NCBI GenBank assembly: GCA_046345315.1
Contig: JBKDKA010000217.1
Span: 35,234-99,233 of the forward strand
Length of the DNA: 64,000 bases
Source of the DNA: F1-80-MAGs062 sp046345315
Lineage (GTDB): Bacteria > Planctomycetota > Planctomycetia > Planctomycetales > Planctomycetaceae
Direction: 5' to 3'
The position numbers and the translations under genes are program-made. The notes beneath the pieces were generated by a model, which saw only the letters and a list, made by a program, of their open reading frames with translations, had not been told where the DNA came from and did not search any database. The first letter of the stretch is position 1. Every line of letters begins with the position of its first letter. Positions 9,256 through 18,428 of the stretch are shown one piece after another.

Positions 9256-12200
9256 ATGAACAGCTTCAGCGGAATGCGGCTGCCGGAAAACAGGACATCT
9301 TCGCGGAGATGGATCTCAGCGAGCGTGCTGCTCATTCTGATTTCCTCCGTATCTGTGATCACCGCGGAACAGCTCGGAGGAAAAGACTCCGCTGTTTCCC
9401 GCGAAACCACTCGCACTTACCGTCTGCAACATGTCACAGCAGCGGATTGCCAGCGGATGCTTCGCGACCTCGCCGGAAATCAGCAACAGCCGGTGGATAT
9501 TTCCATCGATGAAGAGCGTAAGGAACTTCGCATCACGGGAGACTCAGCGGTTCATGAGCTCACACGTGAACTCATCAGCGAGATCGATGTTCCGGCAACG
9601 GCCTCATCCGGCAGCCGAACCCGTTCCACTGCAGCTGCAGGCAATCCTGAGCGAGCGTCATCAACTTCCGATTCAACCCCGCGTTTGAGTATGCCGGATT
9701 CCGGCGGAAACGAATCCGAAGACTCACGCAGCAGCAACAGCAAAGCAAAAAACAAAGTCGTCAGACAGACCGGCACTGTCGGCAACGATCCGAGTATCGC
9801 CAACGCTCATACGCTGCGATATACGTTTCGGGAATCTTCTTCAGAGAATGCTCAGAAATCGATTCGCAGAATCCTCGGACGGCGGCTCAGGGACGTTGGT
9901 CGCAATCAGCTGAGTTACTCTGCCGGCGACCGTCGCAGCATCACACTTTCGTTTGACTCAGCGTCTCGATCCTGTCTGATGGAAGGCCCGGAGGATCTGG
10001 TCAGGCAGTTTGACACACTCCTGAATCACATCGATGAATCTGCTGCTGGAGCAGCAGACGAGGATGTTCGTTTTGTCCCGATTCAGAATGTTGATCCTGA
10101 TGTGCTCGGAAGAGCGATCAGCGTCTGGAAACAGTCTGAACGGGTTCGAAGAAAAGCAACGAAACCCTCGGACAAGGACAGATCGAGCCGAGATGAGCGT
10201 GGCCTGAAGGTTCGCGAAACCGGATTTGTGAATCAGGTGGGCGATCCGGAGATTCCGGTTGGTGCTGCAGACGAGCCGGGGGACGCTCCATCCGAGACCA
10301 CCGAAGGCTCTAACGAAGAGTCCATGCGACGTCCTTCATCGGATGTGCAGATTGACCCGCTGCCGGATCTTGATGTTCTCGTCCTGCGTGGCCGCGATGC
10401 AGACGTCAAGGAACTGCTGAGAATCATCGAAGAGATCGAACGTCTCAGCGGAGAAACAGCTCCCGCAATTGAAATCATCTACCTTCAGAATGTTCAGGGC
10501 GAAGCACTGGACCGAATGGTAGCTGACGTACTTCAGGACCTGACAGGACCACTTCAGGGACGCGTTTCCGTCACACCGCTGGTCAAGCCGAATGCACTGC
10601 TGCTCATCGGCTGGGGAGAAGCGGTCGCAGCGGCAAAGAAGCTGATTGAGAGACTGGATGAATCCGTCGCGCCTGCGACGCAGATGAGAATGTTTCCGCT
10701 GAAACATGCCTCTGCGAACCAGGTCGAATCGACAGTGCGACAGTTCCTGAATGGTCGCGGTGGTCTCGGCCCCGATGTCACAATCACCGCGAACACCCGA
10801 ACAAACACACTCATCGTCAATGCGTCTCCGAGAGATCTGCAGGAAGTTGAAGAACTGATTCTCCGTCTGGACGCCGACACCTCGGCTGCCGTGAACCAGG
10901 CAAAAATCATTCAGCTGAAGAACGCACTGGCAGCAGATGTCACACAGACAATCACCAGCGCCATTACGGCCGCCAGCGGAGCTGGTGGACAGCGTTCCGC
11001 AGCCATCGAAATGCTGATGCTCGGACCGGATGGAAAGAGCGTGGCGGCATCAGGTCTGCTCAGCGATGTCCGGCTGACCCCCGATCCGAGAACCAACCGT
11101 ATCTTTATTACAGGACCTGCCAACAGCCTCCCGCTGGTGGAACAGCTGATCCGAAGTCTGGATGAATCACCGGCCGCAACGGCTCAGATCAAGGTATTTC
11201 AGATCACCAATGGTGACGCCAGTGACCTTGTGCTTCTGCTTCGGTCGCTCTTCCCAGAACAGATTCCGTCGACCGTACCGCAGCTGCCGACAGCACAGGG
11301 TGAAACCTCACTGGCTCCGGTTCGATTCTCAGTCGATGTACGAACCAACTCGATTATTGCAACAGGAGCAACGGGAGATCTTCGCATTATTGAAGCTCTG
11401 CTGCTGCGACTGGATGAAACGGATTCACAGCAGCGCGTCAACGAAGTCTATCGCCTGAAGAACTCGCGTGCGCTTGATGTTTCCAACGCAGTCAACAACT
11501 TTCTTCGCAGTGAACGCATCGTGGCGCAGGCTGCCCCCGGGCGTCAGAATCCGTTCACTCAGATTGAATCTGAGGTGGTGATCGTCCCGGAATCCACAAC
11601 GAACGCACTCATCATCAGTGCGACACCTCGTTACTTTGATCAGATCATTGAACTCGTTGAGGGCCTGGATGCACAGCCTCCGCAGGTCACCATTCAGGTG
11701 ATTCTGGCAGAGATCGAACTCGACAATCTGAACGAATTCGGTATCGAACTCGGGCTGCAGGATTCGCTCCTCTTCGATCGCAGTCTGCTCGGTTCACTGC
11801 TCGACCCGGGATACAACTTCAATAACAGACCGCTGGGAAACGCGAGTACACCGCAGTCTCTGGCAACCCGTGGAAACGTTGGAGGTCAGGCGCTGTCACA
11901 CTTCGCCGTCAATCGTCAGAATCCGGATGTCGAGTTCGGGGGACTGGTGCTTTCAGCGAGCAGTGAAAATGTGAGCGTGCTGCTCCGTGCCCTGAATCAG
12001 TCAAAGAACGTGGAGATTCTGAGTCGGCCACAGATCACAACGCTGGATAACCAACCGGCATTCATTCAGGTTGGTCAGCGAGTGCCGCAGATCACCGGGA
12101 CAAGTATCAATCAGGTTGGTCAGGTGAATACCGTTGAGCCACAGGATGTCGGGCTCATTCTTCATGTCACTCCACGAATCAGCCCGGATGGAATGGTTGT

Positions 12201-13029
12201 GATGGAGGTGAATGCGGAGAAATCCGAACTCGGACCAGAGATTGAAGGCGTGCCGGTGTCCATCTCGGCCACTGGAGCCGTAATTCGATCTCCGCGAACC
12301 AACATCACAACGGCTGAAACCACAGTCAGCGCAGCCAGCGGCCAGACGATTATCATTGGCGGGCTGATCACGACGAACAACACCACGGTCAGTCGACGAG
12401 TCCCGTGGCTGAGCGACATCCCGATCCTTGGTAACTTCTTTCGCTACGACAGGAACGACAGCTCCCGAAAGGAACTGCTGATCATCCTCACACCGCAGGT
12501 CATCCGGGGCAAATCCGAAGCGGATTATCTTCGTCAGATTGAAATGGCTCGCATGTCGTGGATTTCCTGCGATGTTCTGAGCTGGCTGAGTTCAGAGACC
12601 TGTATCACGGGATCACTGGACGGAGCCGACATTCCGACAATCTACCCGGATCAGACTCCCGGGATTCCGGTGGTGCCCGCAGAACCGGATCTCTCTGGCG
12701 AAACGCTGACAGTTCCGCAGAACAACCTTCCACAGCACGGAGCCGCACCAGCGGCGGATCCATCAGTCATTTCCGCGAATCCACCCATCGAGATTTCTTC
12801 GCCACTCGATTCGTCTGGGGAAATCCCGTCCTCACAGAGCTCTTCCATCCAGAAAATGTCGCTGTCGAAGGTAGAGGAGGATCCTCGAACGAGTCCGGGC
12901 CGGAAGCCGTCGAATGCTTCTGTGAAGTCACCGAAGAAGCCCGGCGAGAAAACAGAGCCTTCGAAGAAGCAGACCAGCAGCCAGAAGTCAGAACAGGCTG
13001 CGTCATCGAAGAAAGCGACTTCGCGATGA
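9256..13029 (+). CDS. gspD: Type II secretion-type secretin GspD, expanded N-domain array
   Basis: Outer-membrane secretin, the exit channel of type II secretion or type IV pilus-like machines. At 1257 aa it is nearly twice the usual 650-750. A hydrophobic leader (residues about 20-37) is followed by about eight N-type domains, at roughly 52-111, 184-261, 270-397, 402-468, 474-540, 546-637, 642-721 and 727-805. Each has the pattern hydrophobic strand, LKNA-like turn, helix, then NTLIV-like strand and helix ending in a RLDE-like turn. The secretin core spans about 808-1085 and ends with the signature VPWLSDIPILGNFF and KELLIILTPQVI. A Ser/Pro/Lys-rich tail (1110-1257) follows. It overlaps the next gene by ATGA. 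Confidence 0.95.
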   Translation: MNSFSGMRLPENRTSSRRWISASVLLILISSVSVITAEQLGGKDSAVSRETTRTYRLQHVTAADCQRMLRDLAGNQQQPVDISIDEERKELRITGDSAVHELTRELISEIDVPATASSGSRTRSTAAAGNPERASSTSDSTPRLSMPDSGGNESEDSRSSNSKAKNKVVRQTGTVGNDPSIANAHTLRYTFRESSSENAQKSIRRILGRRLRDVGRNQLSYSAGDRRSITLSFDSASRSCLMEGPEDLVRQFDTLLNHIDESAAGAADEDVRFVPIQNVDPDVLGRAISVWKQSERVRRKATKPSDKDRSSRDERGLKVRETGFVNQVGDPEIPVGAADEPGDAPSETTEGSNEESMRRPSSDVQIDPLPDLDVLVLRGRDADVKELLRIIEEIERLSGETAPAIEIIYLQNVQGEALDRMVADVLQDLTGPLQGRVSVTPLVKPNALLLIGWGEAVAAAKKLIERLDESVAPATQMRMFPLKHASANQVESTVRQFLNGRGGLGPDVTITANTRTNTLIVNASPRDLQEVEELILRLDADTSAAVNQAKIIQLKNALAADVTQTITSAITAASGAGGQRSAAIEMLMLGPDGKSVAASGLLSDVRLTPDPRTNRIFITGPANSLPLVEQLIRSLDESPAATAQIKVFQITNGDASDLVLLLRSLFPEQIPSTVPQLPTAQGETSLAPVRFSVDVRTNSIIATGATGDLRIIEALLLRLDETDSQQRVNEVYRLKNSRALDVSNAVNNFLRSERIVAQAAPGRQNPFTQIESEVVIVPESTTNALIISATPRYFDQIIELVEGLDAQPPQVTIQVILAEIELDNLNEFGIELGLQDSLLFDRSLLGSLLDPGYNFNNRPLGNASTPQSLATRGNVGGQALSHFAVNRQNPDVEFGGLVLSASSENVSVLLRALNQSKNVEILSRPQITTLDNQPAFIQVGQRVPQITGTSINQVGQVNTVEPQDVGLILHVTPRISPDGMVVMEVNAEKSELGPEIEGVPVSISATGAVIRSPRTNITTAETTVSAASGQTIIIGGLITTNNTTVSRRVPWLSDIPILGNFFRYDRNDSSRKELLIILTPQVIRGKSEADYLRQIEMARMSWISCDVLSWLSSETCITGSLDGADIPTIYPDQTPGIPVVPAEPDLSGETLTVPQNNLPQHGAAPAADPSVISANPPIEISSPLDSSGEIPSSQSSSIQKMSLSKVEEDPRTSPGRKPSNASVKSPKKPGEKTEPSKKQTSSQKSEQAASSKKATSR

Positions 13030-14162
13030 CATTATCGAGACCGCGCAGGATCTTTCACGACATGTTTACGATCTCCCTGTTGAGACACCGCTCAGTTCTC
13101 TCAGCGATTCTCCTCTGGACGACCATCTGTGAGTCTTCGGTCGCCGGTCCGGGATCATTCTTCGGAAAGAAAGAGGAGTTTCATTCTCCGCGACAGGTTG
13201 TGCCTGTCTGGTCAGACACGGTCCTTCATCAGGCAGGACAACCTGCGACGCGAGGTTTCGGTGGTCGCGTGATGTTCTATGGCACAGAGAAGCATAAAGC
13301 GATCCGGGTGGACGGAACTCTCGTCGTCTACGCCTGGGATGACTCTCAGGACACAACCGAACGACCACCTGACCGGAAGTATGTCTTTCCCGCTGATAAA
13401 CTTCAGTCCCATCACAGTCTGTCGCGCATCGGTCACTCGTACAGTTTCTGGGTACCGTGGGATGCCGCCGGAGGTGAAAAACAGGAAGTGACTCTGATCA
13501 CTCGTTTCGTGAGCAAAGAAGGTATCGAAGTCACGTCAACACCCGCTCGCGTTCGCCTCCACGGCAGGAGTGTGTCGCCAATCCCCGGCGAGATTGCCAG
13601 AGTTCGCCGATCCACAGTGAGCCCCGGACGAGACACGTCGCTCGAATCAACAGACAGCGAAGAATCCGACATTCGTCTGCTGAGCTATGAAGCAGAGTCT
13701 GCTGACGAAACCGAAGAGAAGAGCAGGGGACCTCGAACGAAGAAACCACGTCAGCAGAAGCATCCTGGCCTTCATTCGTCGGAAATCGGACTCACCAGAG
13801 GATTCCAGCAGCGCAATATGACATCCTCGCCGACAGAATCTTCAGAGATGATCCCCGGGAGCAATCCGCAAATTCATAGGAAGACGCCGCCATTCGAGGT
13901 TACCGATGACGACGGAGTGAACTCTGATTACGAGAGCGGCGCTGTCCGCGCATCGAAGAATCAGATTTCGGATCCGCACGGGAAGTCGCAGGCGGAAGCG
14001 AAGGATTCACGACCAGTGCATTCGTCACGGTATCAACACCGGGTTCAAAACCGGCAACCAAAGAGGCCATCTGCCGCTCGTGCTCTGAAGCAACTTCCCC
14101 CGTCAATTCAGCGTGGTGAGTCGCCGGATCGATCTTCAACTGAATCGACCGAGACTGAATAA
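13026..14162 (+). CDS. Conserved planctomycete-type secreted protein of unknown function
   Basis: Predicted 378-aa protein. The frame is open upstream to 12558, but the ATG at 13026 forms an ATGA overlap with the secretin stop and begins a signal-like segment (hydrophobic stretch ending ICESSVAG), so I chose it. Residues about 60-180 form an ordered domain (RGFGGRVMFYG, VDGTLVVYAWDD, GHSYSFWVPWDAAGG, VTLITRFVS) that I recognise only as a recurrent planctomycete exported-protein pattern. The rest is polar, basic and serine-rich. Coupling to gspD suggests a role at the secretin, which is inference. Its last 263 bp overlap the convergent BON-domain gene. Confidence 0.78.
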   Translation: MTLSRPRRIFHDMFTISLLRHRSVLSAILLWTTICESSVAGPGSFFGKKEEFHSPRQVVPVWSDTVLHQAGQPATRGFGGRVMFYGTEKHKAIRVDGTLVVYAWDDSQDTTERPPDRKYVFPADKLQSHHSLSRIGHSYSFWVPWDAAGGEKQEVTLITRFVSKEGIEVTSTPARVRLHGRSVSPIPGEIARVRRSTVSPGRDTSLESTDSEESDIRLLSYEAESADETEEKSRGPRTKKPRQQKHPGLHSSEIGLTRGFQQRNMTSSPTESSEMIPGSNPQIHRKTPPFEVTDDDGVNSDYESGAVRASKNQISDPHGKSQAEAKDSRPVHSSRYQHRVQNRQPKRPSAARALKQLPPSIQRGESPDRSSTESTETE

Positions 14163-14583
14163 AGCTGCGAAGTCCGTTCGATTCAGCATCGGAACGAGCT
14201 TCCTCTGATGGTTTCAGATCATTGAACTGATCACCCAGTATGAGCCGCTCCGGATACATCCCGGCTGGTCGAACAACTCGCGGACGATTCAGTATAGGTC
14301 TGGATTCTTCTCGCAGCCCCACCACGGATGACACTTCCGAGTCAGCCCCGACAACACCACCCACGAATCCGGTGTTTCTCCTGCCGACGAATTCTTCAGC
14401 GTTTCGTTCCTCGCGTTCAAATCGATCTCGCAGCTGGTCTGTGTTCTGAGTACTCCCCCGGCTTGTCCTGCGATTTCCTGTTTGTGTACCAAAAAGCTGA
14501 GCTTGAGAATCCGGACCAATCATCGAGATCAGGATGATCAGCATCAGGAGTCGGCCACAGAACAGGCAGCTGAAATACCTCAT
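13900..14583 (-). CDS. BON-domain exported protein
   Basis: Predicted 227-aa exported protein. I chose the start MRYFSCLF because it directly begins a signal peptide (LLMLIILISMIGPDSQAQ); the frame is open to 14724 on the minus strand. A mid-region is rich in Arg, Gly and Val. The C-terminal part (about residues 136-193) has a BON-like pattern (SIQLKIDPATHHAELTGEVA, then GVDTVTNALVV). BON domains occur in periplasmic proteins and in secretins, where they bind membranes or peptidoglycan. Its location facing the secretin operon is therefore suggestive. The BON-coding part lies antisense to the 3' end of the preceding + strand gene. Confidence 0.75.
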   Translation of the reverse strand: MRYFSCLFCGRLLMLIILISMIGPDSQAQLFGTQTGNRRTSRGSTQNTDQLRDRFEREERNAEEFVGRRNTGFVGGVVGADSEVSSVVGLREESRPILNRPRVVRPAGMYPERLILGDQFNDLKPSEEARSDAESNGLRSFIQSRSIQLKIDPATHHAELTGEVASEHERQMASLVAGFEPGVDTVTNALVVNPSLPPATSRADPKSDSSMRGQRRSRNQSSLRRHR

Positions 14584-14859
14584 ACTTCCACTCCGAGAAG
14601 TCCGCCAATCTGGTTCTGCACTGACATACTTTGCCATCCCGCCTGCGATCTCATTTCTCTCTGATCTGATCGGACATTCTGCTGTCGAAATTGCATCTTC
14701 GGGCAGACTCCGGATCGATTCCATTCGTCAAAGAACGAAGATCATCACGAGTTGCAGGATCTGAACGAATTTGCGGTGCGAACCGCCGGAACGATATTGT
14801 AACATGCCGTGCGTTCTGTTTCTCTGAATTGCCTCTTCATCACCATCGGAAATACAGGC

Positions 14860-15735
14860 ATGAACGGCTTCTGTAAAGGGATCATTCTCGCGGGTGGCAG
14901 CGGGTCAAGACTCTACCCACTGACACTTGGCATCAGCAAACAAATGATGCCGGTGTATGACAAGCCGATGATCTACTATCCGCTCTCCACCCTCATGCTG
15001 GCCGGAATTCGTGACGTCCTGATCATTTCGTCGCCACGTGATATCCACAGTTTCGAGAACCTTCTTGGAGATGGTTCTCGATGGGGAATGAATTTTTCCT
15101 ACGTCGTCCAGCCGAAACCCGAGGGACTTGCCCAGGCGTTTATTCTGGGAGACAGCTTCATCGGAAAAGACCACGTAGCACTGGTCCTTGGCGACAACAT
15201 CTTCTACGGCCGCGGGTTTCAAACCATGCTTCGACATTCCGTTGAACGCTCCACCGGAGCGACAATATTCGGATACGAAGTTCGAGATCCGCAGCGATAT
15301 GGAGTCGTTGAATTTTCGCCCGACGGTCGAGCCATCTCACTTGAGGAAAAGCCAACGAATCCGAAATCCAGTTTCGCAGTCCCCGGACTGTATTTTTATG
15401 ACAACTCGGTCGTGGAGATCTCGAAGAACCTGAAACCCTCACCTCGAGGTGAACTCGAAATCACCGACGTCAATCGAGAATACCTGCGGCGAGGCCAGTT
15501 GAATGTCGAGATTCTCTCGCGAGGCTTTGCGTGGCTCGACACAGGCACTCATGAATCTCTGATGGATGCCGGCAACTTCGTGGCAGCGATTGAAAAGCGG
15601 ATGGGGCTGAAGATTTCCTGCCCTGAAGAAATCGCGTGGCGCATGGGATTCATTGATCGTGAACAGCTGCGTCGGCTTGCGGCGACATTCCCGAATGAAT
15701 ACGGCGATTACCTGAAACACATCGCACGTGACTGA
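14860..15735 (+). CDS. rfbA: Glucose-1-phosphate thymidylyltransferase RmlA
   Basis: Predicted 291-aa enzyme making dTDP-glucose from dTTP and glucose 1-phosphate, the first step toward dTDP-rhamnose and related sugars for surface glycans. The ATG at 14860 is chosen because the nucleotide-binding motif ILAGGSGSRLYPLT follows after eight residues and the length then matches the family. Other family motifs are KQMMPVYDKPMIYYPLSTL, LVLGDNIFYG, the EEKP segment and WLDTGTHESLMDA. No other rml genes are adjacent. It is divergent from the BON-domain gene and convergent with the SNF2 gene. Confidence 0.96.
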   Translation: MNGFCKGIILAGGSGSRLYPLTLGISKQMMPVYDKPMIYYPLSTLMLAGIRDVLIISSPRDIHSFENLLGDGSRWGMNFSYVVQPKPEGLAQAFILGDSFIGKDHVALVLGDNIFYGRGFQTMLRHSVERSTGATIFGYEVRDPQRYGVVEFSPDGRAISLEEKPTNPKSSFAVPGLYFYDNSVVEISKNLKPSPRGELEITDVNREYLRRGQLNVEILSRGFAWLDTGTHESLMDAGNFVAAIEKRMGLKISCPEEIAWRMGFIDREQLRRLAATFPNEYGDYLKHIARD

Positions 15736-15759
15736 GTCATGCTGCCGCAGGTAAATCAA

Positions 15760-17598
15760 TCATGCAGCTTCCGGTTTCGCTGGTCCGATTGATCGCGATC
15801 CGTCCTTGTGTCTGGCTTTCAGGTCGAACAGGCCAAAGATTTCCGAAGCATTCAGGCTGAGTGAGACGTTATTGTTATCACCGTCACCAAGCACGGACGC
15901 GAAGAGCTCTCGTTTTTCGCGGAGCACGCGGTCGATTCGCTCTTCAATTGTGTTTCGTGAAATGAATCGAGTGACGATGACAGGATTTTTCACACCGATA
16001 CGATGAGCTCGATTGATCGCCTGATCCTCGATCGCAGGATTCCACCATCGGTCGTAAAGGAAAACATAGCCAGCGAATTGAAGATTCAGTCCGACCGCTC
16101 CGGTGCCGTAGCTCATCAGAATAATGTGAGCGTTCGGGTCTTCCTTGAACTTCGCAAGGATCGGTTCTCTCTTTGGAGTCGGAACACCTCCGTGATAGAT
16201 CAGCGGATTAAACTGCTGCAGCCGCTCATTCAGCCAGTCAAGAGTCTTCGTCCATTGACTGAAGAGAATTGCCTTCCCGCCGCTCGCAGCAATTTCTTCC
16301 ATATCGGCCACCAGCCGTTCCAGCTTGGCGCTTTCGCCCGTCAGTGGGTCGTAGTTGGTGATCTGCTTCAGTCGAAGCACCAGCTCAAAAACATGCTGCA
16401 CTGAAATAGAATCACCAAGCTCATTCAGATGGATGACTCCATCTTTCTCGGCTGCTGTATACGCTGCCTGCTGCGCATCTGTGAGTTCCAGTTCAGCATC
16501 CCGATCAATGCGCGGAGGCATGTCCTTCATCACCAAGTCTTTGGTCCTCCGAAGGATATGCTCGCGAGACAGACGCGACAGCTGACGGATGTCCGGTGTG
16601 GCTCGCGGCGGAATCACTTCCATGAACTCGAAGAGTGCAGCAAGTTCCTCCGGTCTATTTTCAATCGGCGTACCAGTCAATGCCCAGCTGCGTTTCCGTT
16701 GGATCGAGCGAGCGACTTCTGCTGTTCGTGAATCGCGGTTCTTGATTCGTTGCGCCTCGTCAAGTACGAGCAGATCAAACCGAGGCTGTTCCTCTTCGGG
16801 AATCTCCGCCAGATCCCGACTCATCGCCTCATAGTTTGCAATCAGAATCGGCACACCAGGCATTGTCCAGAGCATTTTCCGTCGCGTACCGCTCCCCTCA
16901 ACCGTCACAACGGGAAGCTCCTCCGCCCATGTTCTGAACTCTCGCTGCCAGTTTGGAATCAACGGCTTGGGACAAACGAGAAGTATTCTTCGAACCTGTC
17001 CGCTGCGCAGAAGCAGACGAATCCCGGTGATCGTCTGCATTGTTTTTCCAAGCCCCATCTCATCAGCGAGAAGAGCAGAATGACGTGAGAACAGCCACGC
17101 AATCCCCTCATACTGATAGGCGAAGGGTTCGAACGGCATGATCAGTTCCTGTCCGGCCAGCCACGATTCGAGTGGAGGCTGAAGCAGGTAAAACAGGCGG
17201 TCCTGAAGTGAGAGTGCACTCAGCGGTGGCCGGATCCTCGTGCATTTTCGCTTCTTCTCGGAAGCGTCTTCCGGCGCAGTCGGAGCATTGCTGATCTTCT
17301 TCAGCTCAATTCCGTCATTCGATCGAATCGGAGCCGGCTGCGGTGGCGCAAAGTTCATTCCTTCCGGGAGGGTCAGCCCGATGCATCGCAGAGGAATCCG
17401 ACGAGGCTTCCATGATGGAACAAAATCCGGAATCAGCGTCAGCGGCAGCGTGTGAGTTTCAATGATTGGACGACGTGCGAGTGCCAGATTGAATCCGGTC
17501 TGCTCAAGACAGACTCGAGGTGGTCGTGGCGTCAATGAGTCGTCAGACGCCGTTGCGATGTTCGGCGATATGACATTGATCGGGTCCGTGTTGTTCAT
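15760..17598 (-). CDS. SNF2-family DEAD/DEAH-type helicase
   Basis: Predicted 612-aa SNF2/Swi2-family ATPase. After a roughly 150-residue specific N-terminus, the motor motifs appear in order: Walker A in ADEMGLGKT (about 178-186), Walker B in LVLDEAQRIKN (about 280), LTGTPIENR, then the second RecA lobe with ILFSQWTKTLDWL, MSYGTGAVGLNLQFA and QAINRAHRIG. Such proteins translocate on double-stranded DNA and remodel nucleoprotein complexes. The start overlaps the stop of the upstream gene by 4 bp (17595-17598), so the two are probably coupled and may work together. No nuclease, methylase or PLD gene is nearby to make a defence island. Confidence 0.93.
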   Translation of the reverse strand: MNNTDPINVISPNIATASDDSLTPRPPRVCLEQTGFNLALARRPIIETHTLPLTLIPDFVPSWKPRRIPLRCIGLTLPEGMNFAPPQPAPIRSNDGIELKKISNAPTAPEDASEKKRKCTRIRPPLSALSLQDRLFYLLQPPLESWLAGQELIMPFEPFAYQYEGIAWLFSRHSALLADEMGLGKTMQTITGIRLLLRSGQVRRILLVCPKPLIPNWQREFRTWAEELPVVTVEGSGTRRKMLWTMPGVPILIANYEAMSRDLAEIPEEEQPRFDLLVLDEAQRIKNRDSRTAEVARSIQRKRSWALTGTPIENRPEELAALFEFMEVIPPRATPDIRQLSRLSREHILRRTKDLVMKDMPPRIDRDAELELTDAQQAAYTAAEKDGVIHLNELGDSISVQHVFELVLRLKQITNYDPLTGESAKLERLVADMEEIAASGGKAILFSQWTKTLDWLNERLQQFNPLIYHGGVPTPKREPILAKFKEDPNAHIILMSYGTGAVGLNLQFAGYVFLYDRWWNPAIEDQAINRAHRIGVKNPVIVTRFISRNTIEERIDRVLREKRELFASVLGDGDNNNVSLSLNASEIFGLFDLKARHKDGSRSIGPAKPEAA

Positions 17599-18131
17599 CG
17601 TGCAAACACCGTTCGGACAGTTTCCGCAAGTGCTTCGCGAACCCTTTCGAGGGGTTCACCCAGATCTGCCTGATCAGGAATCAGGTGCTGCCTGTGCTGG
17701 ATCAGACCACGATCCTCACTGTGCGCACCATGACACCGAAGAACCTGTGTCCCGACTCGAAAACTCAGCTCGTCACGATCTGCACTCTCCCGCGTATCAG
17801 TCTCGTGATCGATCGTGCAGGCGACGGGGATTGTCGTATGGTTTCGCAGTTCAAGAATTGAGGGGTCACTTGTCAGGATCAAATGCGGCTTGATGCCAAC
17901 GCGATCCAGAAGTGTTCCGGCTATCAGTTCTCCGAGGAGCCACTCTCTGAGCGTTGCGCCGTAAAGAATTTCCTGAGCACGATTCGGTCTGACCGGAGTC
18001 GTGCACTGAAACTCCAGAGGTCGCCCGTGCTGAGTTGTGACGAGCAGGCCACCGATGTGACCACGACCGTCCACTTCCATCGTTTCGAGAAAGCCGAGCC
18101 GAAGCTGCTCTGCATTCACTTTTTCGGACAT
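17595..18131 (-). CDS. Conserved hypothetical protein coupled to SNF2 helicase
   Basis: Predicted protein of 178 aa from the ATG at 18131 (MSEKVNAEQLRLGFLET). In-frame alternatives are 18155 and 18230. The N-terminal half is well ordered (VDGRGHIGGLLVTTQHGRPL, EILYGATLREWLLGELIAG, GIKPHLILTSDP) and the C-terminal third is polar. I do not recognise a named family, though it has the look of a soluble alpha/beta protein. Its stop overlaps the SNF2 start by 4 bp, so the pair is one transcriptional and probably translational unit. Confidence 0.75.
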   Translation of the reverse strand: MSEKVNAEQLRLGFLETMEVDGRGHIGGLLVTTQHGRPLEFQCTTPVRPNRAQEILYGATLREWLLGELIAGTLLDRVGIKPHLILTSDPSILELRNHTTIPVACTIDHETDTRESADRDELSFRVGTQVLRCHGAHSEDRGLIQHRQHLIPDQADLGEPLERVREALAETVRTVFAR

Positions 18132-18428
18132 TCCATCGTCTTTCTGATGTGCCATCCATGGCACGCCTGAGCCCACCGCTTTCCGATCCGGCAGAATCTG
18201 CCGAACCCGGATTTCAAGCTGAACCGTCAATGTTCGAGACTCGGAACTGCAGATGGGTTTTCGACGATGACCGATCGAAAGCTTTAGCCACGGATGTGCG
18301 ACGCGGAAAAGAGCACTGCGTCAGGACACAGAATCCTCTGCTCAATCGTCAGAACCGTACCATGGTGCCAGAGCCGACCACTCCGGTCGGTGAGACACCG
18401 GATTCAGATCTTATCTTCCAACTTTGGC

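Noticed and set aside
12558..13025. Upstream extension of the secretin-coupled gene
   Set aside because: It lies wholly inside gspD in another frame; the ATGA start at 13026 with a signal peptide is better supported.
14584..14724. N-terminal extension of the BON-domain protein
   Set aside because: The signal peptide begins at 14583, and the extension reads like non-coding sequence.
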